Assembly (NCBI GenBank): GCA_030248215.1 | Contig: JASANG010001213.1 | Location: 211,201-275,200, forward strand | Direction of reading: 5' to 3' | Source: Enoplolaimus lenunculus | Lineage: Eukaryota; Nematoda; Enoplea; Enoplida; Thoracostomopsidae | Length of the DNA stretch: 64,000 bases | Shown: one piece after another, positions 21,395 to 34,496 of the stretch | How the letters are laid out: each line of letters opens with the position of its first letter | Position numbering within the stretch: position 1 is the stretch's first letter | The notes under the pieces: generated by a model | Seen by the model: the letters and a program-made list of their open reading frames with translations, nothing else | What the model was told of the DNA's origin: nothing | The model's database searches: none | Made by a program: the position numbers and the translations under genes

Positions 21395-22649
21395 TATTAA
21401 AAAAATTCGGTACATCTGTCATTTATATTGCCGTACTTAAACATTGCTAAAACCGTTTACGGTGCACCCTGCCAGGCTGTGTAACATATATACGCTGTCG
21501 GTGGCATCGCTGATGCACGAATAACACTTGTCTTCACATCCGGTGCAACGCAACAAGTAGCCCGTGTACTTCAGTAGAGGGTTTCATTGATACATGCATG
21601 GACTGCATTATCCATGACAGTGTCCAGGATATCAACAATATCAATTGAACGCACTACTGTTGGCGAAACATGATGTTCCTTGCCTCTTGCCGCAACCGAT
21701 TAACTGCATCGCAAATGTCATTTTCAGTGCAGTAAAAACTAGACATTCCACGGCTTTGCCAAATATTGACCGTTTGTCGCGCAAATATAATCTCATTGTG
21801 TCAATAAAAAGGCTTATCTTGTTGTCTTTTAACATAAGAATAGTTGTCGCTCCAAAAAATTAAACGAATATCTAATCCCTATGATTCTTTCTTTTTTACA
21901 CAATGTCGAATTGTTCGCAACAATTGCAGCCCATGGTGACTTTTAGGCTTCCAAAAAACCAAACCGAGATCATCCACGATGCTCATTGCAGTTGAATATG
22001 TATAATTATAACCACCGACAATCAAAGCTATAATGAGATTAGTACTCGAGCCAATTTGTATTTTAATGCATAAACCGCAAGTACTCCAATTTGTACATCC
22101 ACTCAATTGTTGGGTACTCGTTTTTTTGATTTGTGTACCATGTGGCAATAAAATTTCGAACTATGATTTGGCGAAAATTTACGGTTTCGATTCGGAATCG
22201 GTTGTGAAAAAGCCGAAACCAACAATGTTCGGCAATAACCAGGAGGCCATGGGCGCACCGCCCAAAATTGTTGCCCTTTCCAACTGTTTTATCGGCACAG
22301 AACGCTGTAAAATGGTTATATACGGTTTTTACGCGGTTTTATGTGGTATACACAAGCGCGTACGTCGAAAATTATGGACACACGGTTCTTAAACGGTCAA
22401 TTTTTGAGCTAACGGACATACACGGTTCTTCCGCGAAATTTCTTGGCAAAAACCGCGTATGTCCTCCACATTTCTGAATTTTAATGGACATACATGGTTT
22501 TTATGCAACGCTTGCATGTATATAACGTTATCCATTGGACATACGGAAAGCGAACCTCACCATCCATTTTATTTTCTGCTGCACCCTGCAATACCACAAA
22601 TGATTCGTATAAGAACATAACTACAATATTTACTAAAAACAATATAACG
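21395..22649. other. Intergenic, one unexplained open frame
   Basis: A plus-strand frame at 22033-22392 (119 codons) contains YDLAKIYGFDSESVVKKPKP followed by MGAPPKIVALSNCFIG, which reads more like protein than its surroundings. No splice partners or family are recognised. Sequence at 22310-22560 contains repeated TATACGGTTTTTACGCGG-like blocks in both orientations, suggesting a hairpin element. Confidence 0.3.
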
Positions 22650-22996
22650 TAAGTATAAAACAGCGTGCAACGGAGTTGAGATACTTGAGCTGCAGGTCAA
22701 CAAATTTTGCCGGAACCGGAGTTGAGGCGAAATTAGGCAGTTAAAACGATGTTTGATTTGCTAATTTTAGCAAATATCGGTAAGTGTTGTTAAATCTGTC
22801 GATAATACGATCACTTTTTACGAAATCTGGACAATTTTTTTCCAAAAGTGTACAAACGTTAAAACGAGATACACCAAACAAATTTTGCAAAAATATACAA
22901 AATTTCAATGCCGAAATTGCCAGAACCTCCGGCAAAAATTCTGTCGGAACCGATGGACCATTTTCTGCCGGAGAACACCACTGGTTGTACCCTGGT
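22650..22996. mobile_element. CAGGGTG-family TIR element (copy 5)
   Basis: Starts near GTATAAAACAGCGTGCAACG and ends CACCACTGGTTGTACCCTGG. It shares the interior TTGCCAGAACCTCCGGCAAA with copy 1. Confidence 0.65.
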
Positions 22997-23600
22997 ATAA
23001 AACATACGCAATACTTAAGCTATATACGCGAGCCACATTCGACTTTTAGTTCAACGTTTACATTGTTAAATTTATTCAAAACAATACCTAATATAATAGC
23101 AATATAATATGTCCGTTAATCCGTTACCGGTAGAAATCAGTGTTCATTTCAAGTTTCTACAGTATAAATGCCGGAAGTTCCATTATTTTTACGCTCAAAA
23201 TTGGCTTTAAATAAATTATAAGCCGTACAATTTCGCATTACGTATGCTGCAATTACTGAATTTTAAATAAAAACGATCAAATTCATTTAAAATACTGAGC
23301 ATGCGCTATTTTTCACAAAACACTTTAATAAGCCCGGTGAATATTTACATGCTTCACATGTGCTGGCATAACATCTTCGAAACTTTTATACATTATAATT
23401 TCCAGCGATTTAGCACGGTCTTTTCTCTGCCAGATGCGGATATATATACGCACCCTGCTGACAACAACTTTATTAACATTTCACCACGAAGCTCACAAAT
23501 TTCTAGTCCATTTGATGCCAAATAACCTTCCAATCTCATGAGTCCTTCGTAGTCAATAAATTATTCAACTACACGCCATTGGGTTGACAGCTTTTCCCGA

Positions 23601-25914
23601 TCAATGATACGAATTTTCTGTTTTTTGTGTAGCAGAATACAAATTCAGCGTCAAAATCGCAACCCCTAACGTAACAAGGGTTTTGATTAACAGCAAGTAC
23701 CACGACATTATGCGTAATACATTTTCAAACAACCTGAAACGAAAGCAGAAGTTGTTAAATAGGAAATTGTTTATATCTAAACAAGTAGGTCATGTTTCCA
23801 GCGCATAATTCTAGAAAGTCGGAACGCTAATTTTGCTTGAGAGAACAATTTGCATTGAAGCATTAGAACTAGTCTCCAAAGCTCTTTTTCAAGTCTGCAC
23901 TGCACCCAGTGATACTAGAATTATTGAACAAACAATATTCAACACTGATTGCAAATTGAATTCAAAATTAAATAACTTAATGTTTCAATTTACATGAACA
24001 ATAACGATCGATACACAGCAAGCACGAGCAAAGCAGTGACAACCGGATAACGCTTGGTTCCAAGTTCGTGTGGACGGGTCCAAAGCCAAACCAGGCTAGA
24101 TACAGCCATAAAATGTACCTAAAACAGTCATTTAAACGATTACACCTCGAAATGCATAAGTTGTCCAATCAAGCAAATAGCACAACTTTTTTTATTTGCC
24201 TTTATGCCAGTCTTCTTAGCTTACAAACAATCTCGGACAGGGCAAACGATTTCAGATGTCATATGTGGAATGCGCACCGGGTTCACTTGTTAAGTTAACC
24301 TCCAACACTAAAGCTAACTGACAGCAGACAGCAAAGTGCACTAAACCCTCCATCGTAACTACACAATCCAAGCCGATGTCCACTCCACTCCCGTTGCAAA
24401 AGCTCTTGTAGAATACTCTACTCACCAAATTAACATTTGATTCAAGGCTCAGCTGAATATAACGCCAATCGAATTCAATACCACGTGCACCAACCCAAAG
24501 TGGTACAGCGCGTGTTGCAATCAAATCCGCTGACGCCCAACCGAGACCTGTTGCTAAGAATCGAACCTTAAACACGTACGTAACTGACGTTGATATATTC
24601 CACAGCAAACAACAACATTCTACTTCTGTATAGCGTTCCATATTCTCTCTATTACGTACGTACGCCCAATGCCTCATATATTTGTGAAAGAGAAGTTGTA
24701 GTTTTCACAGTCTTTATAAAAAGTAACCGGCTACTACGATGTACACAAAGGCATAAAACAGATACCAAGAAATTACTATTTACTTACTTACATCTGTGCA
24801 CTGAATAATGACAGTGGTTAGTGCCTCGATAAAGTAAGCAAGATTAACTTTCAGATTCTCTAAAACAAAAGTTTACCTCGCCTTTTCCTGACAAACCCTT
24901 CGTAATAATTAAATACAGGCCGATCAAATCGACGATATCTACCGTGCTTTTAAACAGCTCCTAAAACTTAAAAATACTTTAAATAAAACAAGAAACGACG
25001 CTGAAACAAAACTAAAGAATAAGATGTTTGCTGCCATTCAAGTTTGAATTGAAACTATTGAAGGTGTGGCTATAAAATACGCACCTTCAATTTAAAAGTA
25101 AAACCATATACTTAACGGTACAAAATCAAATTTTTCACTGGCTATAAAATGTGCACCCCCAATTTAAAAGTACAAGCATATACTTACTGGTACAAAATCA
25201 AATCTTTCTCCTTCATGTTCACTGGTAGGAAAGAATGTTGCGAAAATTAACAATTTGCACAGCTGTGTAACAAAGTATCCAACGCCAGCTTGAACACACT
25301 TCCAAACGCTGCTATATTCTGACCTGTAATACAAAATCCACTATTTTCTTGTTGCAATCAAAGATTTAATGCAAACTAGCACTGCCAATAAAGCACGTTT
25401 TGAGCAAGTTACAACCAAATTAAAAAACAAAATGCGTGTCAGTCTAGGTAGCAGCCGGGATATCAGACCTTTTACTAACCAGCTGGAACAGCGGGCTCGA
25501 GCGGGGATCGAACTCTCAGCCTACGGATCCTTAAGCGAACACTCTACCACTGCGCTACACAGCCCGCCTCTCCAACTGTTTCTATCGTCGACTATATGTG
25601 TCGACATTGTGCTGCCAGCAAGCATACAACACAGCGTGCATTGCATTTATTGCATTTGCACTAGGACAAGCATGTCTCACATGCTTACAATGCGTACACT
25701 TAGATATAGTTTAAAACCTAGATGTATTCAGACACTGGCTTGAAGATTTACTTGTAGATTTAAACTTCACTCTGCATAAGTTTTACTTTGCATATCACAA
25801 TCCTAATCAGTCAAACAATAATCCCATATAAACGTACAATCCAGAATACTTGTAGGTGATGAAGTAAGGAAAGTAAGATAACGCAACGCAATTGCCGAAA
25901 TGAAAAAATGTCAT
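23601..25914 (-). CDS. TMEM147: TMEM147 orthologue, complete, 6 exons
   Basis: Exons: 25914-25838, 25323-25188, 24960-24877, 24566-24426, 24118-23994 and 23733-23601, all with GT and AG and in frame, giving 231 aa (human TMEM147 has 224). Diagnostic stretches are [20 protein letters not shown] at the N-terminus, [35 protein letters not shown], and [20 protein letters not shown] followed by [17 protein letters not shown]. The rest is hydrophobic segments separated by short loops, as in the family. TMEM147 is an ER multipass protein that works with Nicalin and NOMO at the Sec61 translocon during insertion of multipass proteins; that role is taken from the mammalian family. The start is fixed by alignment to the conserved N-terminus, and an AG acceptor lies directly before the ATG. 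The donor side of exon 2 is repeated in tandem in the intron. Confidence 0.98.
25067..25210. repeat. 72-bp tandem duplication across a TMEM147 splice donor
   Basis: 25068-25139 and 25140-25210 are near-identical units. Both contain GGCTATAAAAT, CAATTTAAAAGTA and GGTACAAAATCAAAT. The right unit includes the last bases of exon 2 and its GTAAGT donor; the left unit carries the altered GTTAAGT version and is intronic. Confidence 0.8.
25492..25567 (-). repeat. tRNA-like sequence, probably a SINE head
   Basis: The minus strand has a good A box (TAGCGCAGTGGTAGAG) and B box (AGTTCGATCCCC), with GGGCT and AGCCC as possible acceptor-stem halves. The anticodon and T stems do not pair well, so a working tRNA is unlikely. 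It lies in the first intron of the TMEM147 gene. Confidence 0.6.
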
Positions 25915-25945
25915 CTGCACAAAAACGTTTCAGTTTATAGTACAA
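25915..25945 (-). promoter_or_regulatory. Splice acceptor abutting the TMEM147 start codon
   Basis: The minus strand reads a T-rich tract and GTGCAG directly before ATG. This could be a spliced-leader trans-splice site with no 5' UTR, as seen in some nematode genes, or the 3' end of an intron in the 5' UTR. The sequence alone does not decide. Confidence 0.45.
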
Positions 25946-27636
25946 CGTAAAGTTATATAATTTAAAACTGAATGGCTAAAGAAGTCACAAGCACCTAGGT
26001 TCCACAGCAGTAACAATTATTGAAAAAATTCATAAGTTGCGACTTTTCCTAGCCGAATTTAAACTCAGCTCCAGCTAAATATCAACATTTTTAGACTTAT
26101 TGGCGACTTGACACCTCAATCAACAATACTAATAAAAATTTCAAATAGTGCAACATCACACACAACCGATATAAATAAACCTTCTTTTCGTTTTTATAAC
26201 TAGCTACGTAAAATCAAACAGCCAAAATTGAACGATTCGGAAAAACAATTCGTGATGTAGGCCAGCAAGGGCGGATCCAAGTGGGGATATGGCAAATGCG
26301 TCCGCCCACATGCTGCCGATTGTAAAATTTTATCAGGATTAAAATCAAAAAACCAAGCAAATTTTTTTCCGATATCTCAAGATTTCACCGTTGTTTAGCG
26401 TATTAGAGCCGAAACTCAGCACAACTAAATTCTATGTCGTTTGACATGTTTTAAAATTCGTCTTGCTTGTCGCTCGCTTCGCTCGCGAGTTTTGGGGACC
26501 CCATCCTGGAGTTTGGGGGGAGCCGACTCGTCTAGCCTACGCACGAACCTAAGCCTACACAAAAACTTTTAGCCTCCTAAAGCGTAGGCTCAAGCTTGAC
26601 TAAACTAGAGTCTAAAAACCTAAACTCTTGAACAGGCTAGCTTTTGGGAAATAAAGATATTATAAGGGAAATTAGGATTTTGGAAATTTTGGGAATTACT
26701 CAGGAAATTGGGAGGGAACTGTTCTATACATTTGCCGGAGTGTATGACTTGTGGCTTTTTATATGTGTAAAAATATACAAGAACATGTGCCAAAAAGTAA
26801 CATTTTTCACTTGTGCATCCCCCAAACCAGACATTTCGGGATTTGCCAATGCACACTAAATCAAAATTTTGACGTTTGCAGCCTCTACCACGGTTTTTAC
26901 CACGTTTTATGCTGTTGAAACGTTAGAATTTATTGTGGCGGCTACGGATATAAGAATTGAAACAGAGAGTGTTCAAAAGAAATTGGTTTCTAGTACCTAA
27001 TGTACTCGGTTGTAGACGCAAGCATTTTGACTTAAAAGTCAGGTTGGACTTTCAGTAAGTACTTTCTCAGTTTTGTCTGTTAGTTAAATGTGGTTGCTGC
27101 AGAAACTACGGCTTTTGTCTGGTAAACTTTAAAAGTCACAGTTGCCCATCTTTATCAGTTTGACTTCGAGCTATAAGTCTAAGGCCGACTAAAGTCACAT
27201 CTATACAATATATCAATGTCTCTTACACATTAAACATAACGCGCAATTGCGCAGATAAAAGCGTGACTGCTGGTAGGAGCAGGTACAAGTTTTGTTAGCG
27301 CGCTTTGATTAGTCCGGTCCACAATAAAACCATTAAATATATTGAACCCTCATAGTGAGGCCAAGTAAAAGTGAGGCCACGGGCGACGGCAAAATCGATT
27401 TGTTATGCAATTCCAAAAAATACTCTTCCGTACAATCCAGGTTAAGCATTAATTTTGGAATTTGGCTCTCGCTCGTTTTTGGGTCTGTTTCGTTTCACTT
27501 CCGAGTATTCGACTTCTATTTAATATTTTACCACGCGAATTTTCCTCTATTTTATATAAGCTACATCATAAAAGGGGGCAGCCTGTGAGAGGCCAAATAA
27601 ATATCAATCTTTTCCGTCTTTTTATTCTAGTCACTA
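25946..27636. other. Intergenic, worn repeats only
   Basis: 26515-26650 looks like a worn telomere-type element (GAACCTAAGCCTACACAAAA, with CTAGCCTACG and AGGCTAGC at its ends). 27358-27636 has a segment ending GAGAGGCCAAATAAATATCA that also occurs near 9799. No exon was found. Confidence 0.4.
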
Positions 27637-27888
27637 CACTGTAAATTTCAATGAGTTCATTAATCAACTCAGACGGAAAGTTAGTTATTTGTGAGTTAAT
27701 AACAGCAGACTTTAACTCACTCTGAGTTAAATTTATACCCACCCTGAGTTGATTTGAGTCCGGAAAAGTTGATTGATTAAATCAGAATGAGTCATATCAA
27801 CTCACAATTATGAGCTCTGTTAGTCCTAACTCAGATTGAGTGATTCAACTCAGTCTGAGTTGAAATCAACTCATTGCAATTTACAGTG
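27637..27888. mobile_element. Palindromic AACTCA-rich MITE with TA flanks (copy 1)
   Basis: CACTGTAAATTTCAATGAG at the left and TCATTGCAATTTACAGTG at the right are inverted repeats, flanked by TA on both sides. Many AACTCA and TGAGTT blocks inside make it largely self-complementary. TA duplications suggest the Tc1/mariner superfamily. Related copies: 44039-44273 and about 57785-57955. Confidence 0.8.
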
Positions 27889-28912
27889 TACAGTAGCTGT
27901 GTCTGTGATTACTCGATAATTTACCTGCTATGTCTGAGGAAAAAAATTTGTAATATATAGTTGGTGGTCAAAATAAGTGTTCACTAGTTTTAGATAGAGC
28001 ACAACCAGAGGTCTGCCTCCGGTTTCAGCCGAATCTCGATCTGAACCTTCTTTTAGACTTCTGCAAATTTATATCGAATTTGTCGTAAATTTCATGCACG
28101 CTGCGTTTGTAGTGAGTTAGATTGTATATAGTTACGTAATTCAGAGAAATAACGATAGCTAAATTGTCCAAGTTATTGTATCAAATATATCCAAACAAAA
28201 ATTTGCTACATTCTTTAGGTCATAGTTAAAATTTAGTGAAATTAACACAACAGTATTGTATTGCATAAAATATATAATTGCGTAAAAATCAATTAAGATG
28301 ATGAAATAAATAAACCAATACTTTTTAACAGCAATCAAGGATTCAAAGAATTGGCTCCGGCCTGTGGTAGAAATGTTAGCAAAGTAATACCCAAAGTAAA
28401 ACTTCGATTAACATTCTGCATATCAGTGTTATGCTAATATTCAATGGTTATAGCATTTCTGATCCAACGACTGAGTTTCTAATTGCAAATTTGGCAAAAA
28501 ACTAAACCGCAGCGATGCTCATTGACAATGGTCATTATATACTGCGTTAGTTTATGGTTTACTAAGTAGTCATATTAAGCTCAGTCTAAATTCTTGCTTT
28601 TTCAACCACTACACATAACCCTTTCCAAGATGGGGCATGCTATTATTAACTACAAACCACGCATGCGCAATACACTTGCAATGCTTGTTGTTTATCACAT
28701 TCTTTCGCGCATGCGCAGCTCAAAATCTTACCAAATAATATAACTGAGTGATGATGGAAAACACGTTCATCCCGAGAGTCCGTGGCTCATATCTTAGCCG
28801 TGAGCGTTCAAGCTAAGGTTAGTAAGGTTCATTCGAGTTTCTCGGAATTACATCTTTTGGAAAATAGAAAATATTTGCGCACGAAACAGTTAATTGTTGT
28901 TGACAATTTCAA
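27889..28912. other. Intergenic and 3' flank of the Ig gene
   Basis: Near 28008-28040 there is a worn end of the CAGGGTG family (ACAACCAGAGGTCTGCCTCC). A minus-strand frame of about 67 codons opens after an acceptor-like site near 28355, but it lacks a start and has no recognised family. A tRNA-like trace lies near 28785-28850. Confidence 0.35.
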
Positions 28913-31900
28913 CTAATCAATTTTCCTTTGAACTGCCCAGTTTGGTCGGCCTTTTCCAGGATCCGCTTGTGGGTCTGCTATTCGTTGTTCCAACGCAGCG
29001 ATGGATTGCGATCCGGCAGCTTCTCCTTCGAATATTGAACTGGTGATCACACCGCGATCGGCTGAAAATTAAAAAACACAAAACGTACGTGCAAAAAATT
29101 GTTAAAGTCCATGAGAAAATTAAAGCTTAGAATTTTTGAAATTTAAGCTTAGAATTTTTGAAATTTAATAAATTTGAATATAGTAATCGTTTAGAAGCGG
29201 ATTTATACAAGAGGCATAGTATATATACATCTCAGATATTTTTAAAGCAACGATAAAAATTAGACCTTTGTGCTTTTCCTGGAAATTACCTAAAGGATCA
29301 CAAAAGTAGTAAAATTCTATCCCAGCTGTAACCCTATTCGAAGCGCGGATCGAACTGGTTAGATGACTAGTACCCTGTATGAACCAGGTTTGAAACCGTT
29401 CTTCTCACAGTCAGTCTTTACGTTAAGTCTGTGATGAGGCGCTACTGGAAGGCATGGGACATATAGAAAACTTAACAAAACAACAAAAAACCTATTCACA
29501 CGTGTAAGTTTTTGCACCCACAACTGGCAATTGCAAGCTGCACGTGCAACTTTTTTCGCAGGATTTGCAGCTGCATTGCAGCATGCGTATATATAGGGTT
29601 TTACAGAGTTCAAACCTGTAATTTGTATTTCAGCTGAAACTTCTGCCTGTCCTTTGGCGTTTGTTGCGCGACAAGTGTAAACGCCTGCATCACTGGTTTG
29701 CACTCCGTTAATAGTCAACATCGCACGCCCAAAGTCAGTGATAACAACAGCACGTGCACCTGGAACATAAAACAAATAAAGATTAACAATAAAATATGAC
29801 AAAACGATTTTAAATATATAGATGCTCACGCTGCACATTGAGCACGATTTTCAATTGAACTTAATAGTCTCTTATCGGCGGCCAGACACTGGCTAGAGAA
29901 ATCCCAATAACTCGAACTAGAACACCTCAAACCTTAAGTTTCATAACAACTTGGGCCCATGTATAGAACAGGGCCGGAACAGTAGTATAAGCATATTCCT
30001 AAGCCTAAGCAAAAAAATAGTCTAAAGCTTAAACTGACTCTACTATAGCCCCTCTGGAAAATGATCCGGCCCTGTCCTATACATGGGGCGCAACTTGTAA
30101 CAGCCGTAAAAGGTGTCTTAACTCTCAAGTTTCAGGATACTCTCAGTTCAAAACTTACGATATCAATCACCGACTGTTAATAGGTGCTACGCACATTTTA
30201 ATGCAAAAACAATGTCGACTTATAGTTGCATAAAGTGAGGACGTACTTGCGCATAGTTCACGTTCATTTAACATCCAAATAACGGTCATGCTCGGGTCAT
30301 CTCGGGGCAAATATTGGCATTCAAGACAAGCTTTCTCGCCTTCGACAAGGATTGCATCCGCCGGATTAGACAAAAACGTCGGTGCATCGTAGTCTACGGC
30401 AACTGTTTCCGGTATGATTTCCGGTTCCGATTCCACGTGTTTCAGTTCAACCAGCTCGAGTTGACGAGGACTAAAATTTTAACATCGAATACAAATTGAA
30501 ATGTGAAAGAAAAATGAAATCTGACTACAATTGAAAATTAGCTCTGTATATCTATAAAATTTTAGGAATAATTTCGTTGTTTGCAAATATTTTTCCTCCC
30601 AAATTCCGAAAAAAACAGACATACCGAGAAAAGGGCACGTTTGTTTGTTCATACCAAGCTTGTATCGTGCTGAACTTGCTAGCGGCGTAACAAATATACA
30701 GAAATACATGCAAGAATGTGACACGAGAATTAAATCCAAGCGAGGTTGACATTTCTTTAAATTAGGACACAGAATTTTCCAGGAAGGTTTGCGTCATTCT
30801 GGCCTTCCACAGACTACATGCTCAATTGAGGTTTCACAATGGTTCATATAGTTGAGTCAAAAATAATTTGACAACATTCTGGTCAAACTTCAATGCGTGC
30901 CACGTACTTTATTTTAAATTTATTATGAGCCAAAATAAGCAAAATTCTTACTCAACTGGAAGTTCGCCTTTGCCCATCGGTATTTTACGTTCACCTCCGG
31001 ATACTGGCGGGGTTACCGGTTGTGCTTTTGGCAGCCGGGATGGGAGTGGCTTTGGGGGCGACACGACTGCGTTGACCGGAGCATGACCAGTTTTCAGTGG
31101 TCGATCGACGTGTTTTAGCTGTTGTGCTTGGTTCAACAGTTCGGATACTCTGAAATTTAGTTTGTTTATAGAAATTACTGACAAGACATATAAACTGTTT
31201 GAACTTTTAAAAAATACTAGAAAAAAGCACTTTTAGAAGCATTAGCATTATTAACCGGCCGAATATACACATGACTGATATATATGGTTCGCTACGGTCG
31301 CCGAGAGAGATAATAGACTGCAAGTTTGAAAAAATAAATTAAAAGTTACAACAAACAGACATTGTTTAGGACATGTGATTTTCAGATCCGACCTATTCAC
31401 AGAAACTGTAATTTGAAATTATCGCTATCAAAGTGCTGATTGTGAAAACAAGAGTCACCCCCCTCTCCGAAGGCGGTGAGTGACAAAAACAAACTTACGA
31501 AGGTCGATATTTTTCATCTTTGGCGGGTTGGCCCGAAGGGACTTGCTGGAGTAAGCTTGCCTGAAGCGTAGCTGGAGCTGCTTGTGCCTGTTTTGGCGTT
31601 TGAGGTGGTGGAAGAGGGGGCGCTGAAGGTATTTTGCTTGCCGGTGGGGGTGGAGGTGGTGCCACAGGTACGGAAGTGTCTTGTGGTTTTGGTACCCTGA
31701 AATATAAGTACACAAATGTCGAAATAACAAAGATGAACAGCAGAGCTGTAATTTAAGAGAGTTGTGGGCTATTTTAAGAATATCGTTCGTCCAATCAAAT
31801 AAGCCTAATTTTATATCTATAATTCTTCCTGTAATTTTTGATTATATAATCAAAAATTCAGCGAATCAGTTTTATTTCGGTAATCAAAATTTATAAAAAC

Positions 31901-34452
31901 TTGCATATACCAGGTTACTTTTCTTACATCGGCTGAGCACCCGTTTCAGCCAACTTAACAGGTGCTTGATGACTATTTTTGCCGCAATCGTTAATTGCCG
32001 AACACGTGTAGAGTCCTTCGTCTTTGCCAGTTGAATTAAAACCGTTGAGAAATGTCAGGCAACATTCAAACGGACCAGAATCGATTCTGAAAAAATGCTA
32101 AACTAAAATTATTATTTGGTTATTTTACACCTTTCAAGTTAATTTAGATCCAGTTGATTAATCCAAGGCATCAGAAGCACATTCGATAGCAAACGTGAAA
32201 ACTAAAACTTCACTGTATATTGAGCACCAAAATGATGACATTTTGGCCAAGTTTAAGGAAAGGAGCATGTTTCCTCAAGCCCCCCTTCCGTGCGGACACT
32301 CAGTCGTAACTCAGTTAATACCTGAATCATTAGTATTTTGTTACCTATACGGTGAGCCAGGTCCACATGCCAGCGGCTGACCGTCTTTGTCCCAAACAAA
32401 TTTCACCGGATTTGCTTCCGGTTTCACTTTACACATCAGCTGAAGCGGTTGTTGTTGACCGACAAATTGAGCCGGATACGTTTCGATGAATACCGGAAGC
32501 GCAGCAACGCCTTCTGAAAATGAAAAATTTAAATTTTAATTATCTTATTAAAATTTTTCTCAATATATCAGTTCGTTTTCATTACAGCAATTCGTTTAGT
32601 TATGGCAAACGTGTAGAGAAACAGTACCTATAATGCGGCAATCGCTTAAATTTTTAGTGGCCCTTGGGTTTCGTATTATAAATGTTTGGTCTTGATTCAA
32701 GACAACCTTAGTACCGAAGACCGCGTTTGTTGCACAGTACAAATTGGTTTTGGTGGTTCGGTGCGACCAAAAAAGTTACCTGGTGTACGTAAGTTATTGT
32801 GTTTGATGCACAAAATGACAGTGCTTACGTTGTTTTGTTGCAATTCTACCACTGTGAGTATTAGATCCGCCGGAACCTATTGCAGTGCAAGAGTACGTTC
32901 CACTTGCAGCATCCGAAAATTGTGCTATCGTCAGTATGGATTCGTGTTCAGTGTTTGAAATACTGAAATAGTCGTTTCAAAACAATTTCATTAATAATTT
33001 ATATAAGAACATTTACAATGCTGACAATTGTATTTCCAAAACACAGCCTAATCGTAAGTCTTTGTTATAGCATTTTGGTACAACTTAAAGAATGTACTGC
33101 CGAAAGAATCTGTTCAATCTGTAGGGACTGTTATTACTGCAGGACCCAAAATGAACGTTATTAGTGTCATGCCCAGACTGATTCCAAGGGTGCTAATAAG
33201 ACTATCAGCTGAAATTCGCTAACCTGACACCGTCACGTCCTGTTGCGTCAAGCGTCTGACCGTTTCGAGCCCAGCGGAATTGTACCGAACCACAGGATGG
33301 ATCCACCCGACATTTCAAGGTAACCACAGTGCCGACGTTGAAAAAATTGGCTGGAAACGTTTCAATAAATTTTGGCATTATTCCAGCGGCGACTTGTTGT
33401 TGTTGTTGTTGCATCATTACTTGTTCCATACCAGATTGTTGCGAGTGTTGAGCAGATGCTACTGAAAATAGAAAAACACCGCTTTTTCTAACGCCAGTTT
33501 TGCAATAATTGTAAATTCTGTTGCTAGTGCGGGTATTCGCCTTTTCGTCATACAAGAACTAAAATTTCCTATAATTAAATATCATGTAATCGTTATATGA
33601 TCGAACTATTGAAACAGTAGCATGTGCTGAAGTAAATACAACTGACTATGCGCTCAGGAAGCCCGAAATTGTGGATATTCCATAATCAAGCACAGGTGTA
33701 TGAATAGATTGTGTAGCAGTGTGCCAATTAATTTTCCCACGGGGCGATTTATGGATTACTAAATAAAAAGTAAAGCTTTAGTAAAGTATATTGTAGATTA
33801 CACTTACCACATAGGTTTCGGCGGATTATGTGGGATGTGACTTTATCCTGTCGGGCCTCTACGACCAAAACCTGAGCCAGCAAACCTTGCTATAGGGTCT
33901 CAAGAATTTCTCGAAGATCATACAATGGCTTCAGGCAACTTACACTCGAGTGTGAAACTCCCCATGCTTAGCATTGACCTTTTTCGACTTATATACCTTC
34001 AGATGTCGTCTTCGTGCTCGCCATCGCTTCTGTTGACATTCCACTGGACTTAATTTCAATAGTTGCTGGATCATTTTTGCCCGAAGTTGCTTCTTGAGAT
34101 ACGATTTTAATATTTCGAAATCCTTCTTCAACCACAGTTCCAATTTGTCTCGGATCTGACTCCGCTTGTCCAGAGGTGACGTTGGTAGAGTCAAGGACTT
34201 GAACGTAACTTTGATGAGTGTTCGGTTCGCCGTGTTCGCCAACCACTGCCATAACGCCGTAGTAACCACTGTCTATCGGGTCAACATTGCGAATTGTTAA
34301 CGTAGAATCGGTTTGAGTTGAGTTTATTCTAAATCACCAGTATCCAGGAGTTTATTTCGGAAGGGTATAACTTCCACCAGGAATTTTTGTGATCGAATGA
34401 GAATAGAGTATTATCAGCTGGAAGGCGGTACGTTATTATTATTATTATTACA

Positions 34453-34496
<44 letters not shown>

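Noticed and set aside
25492-25567. Functional tRNA gene
   Set aside because: A and B boxes are good but the anticodon and T stems do not pair, which fits a SINE head or a tRNA relic.
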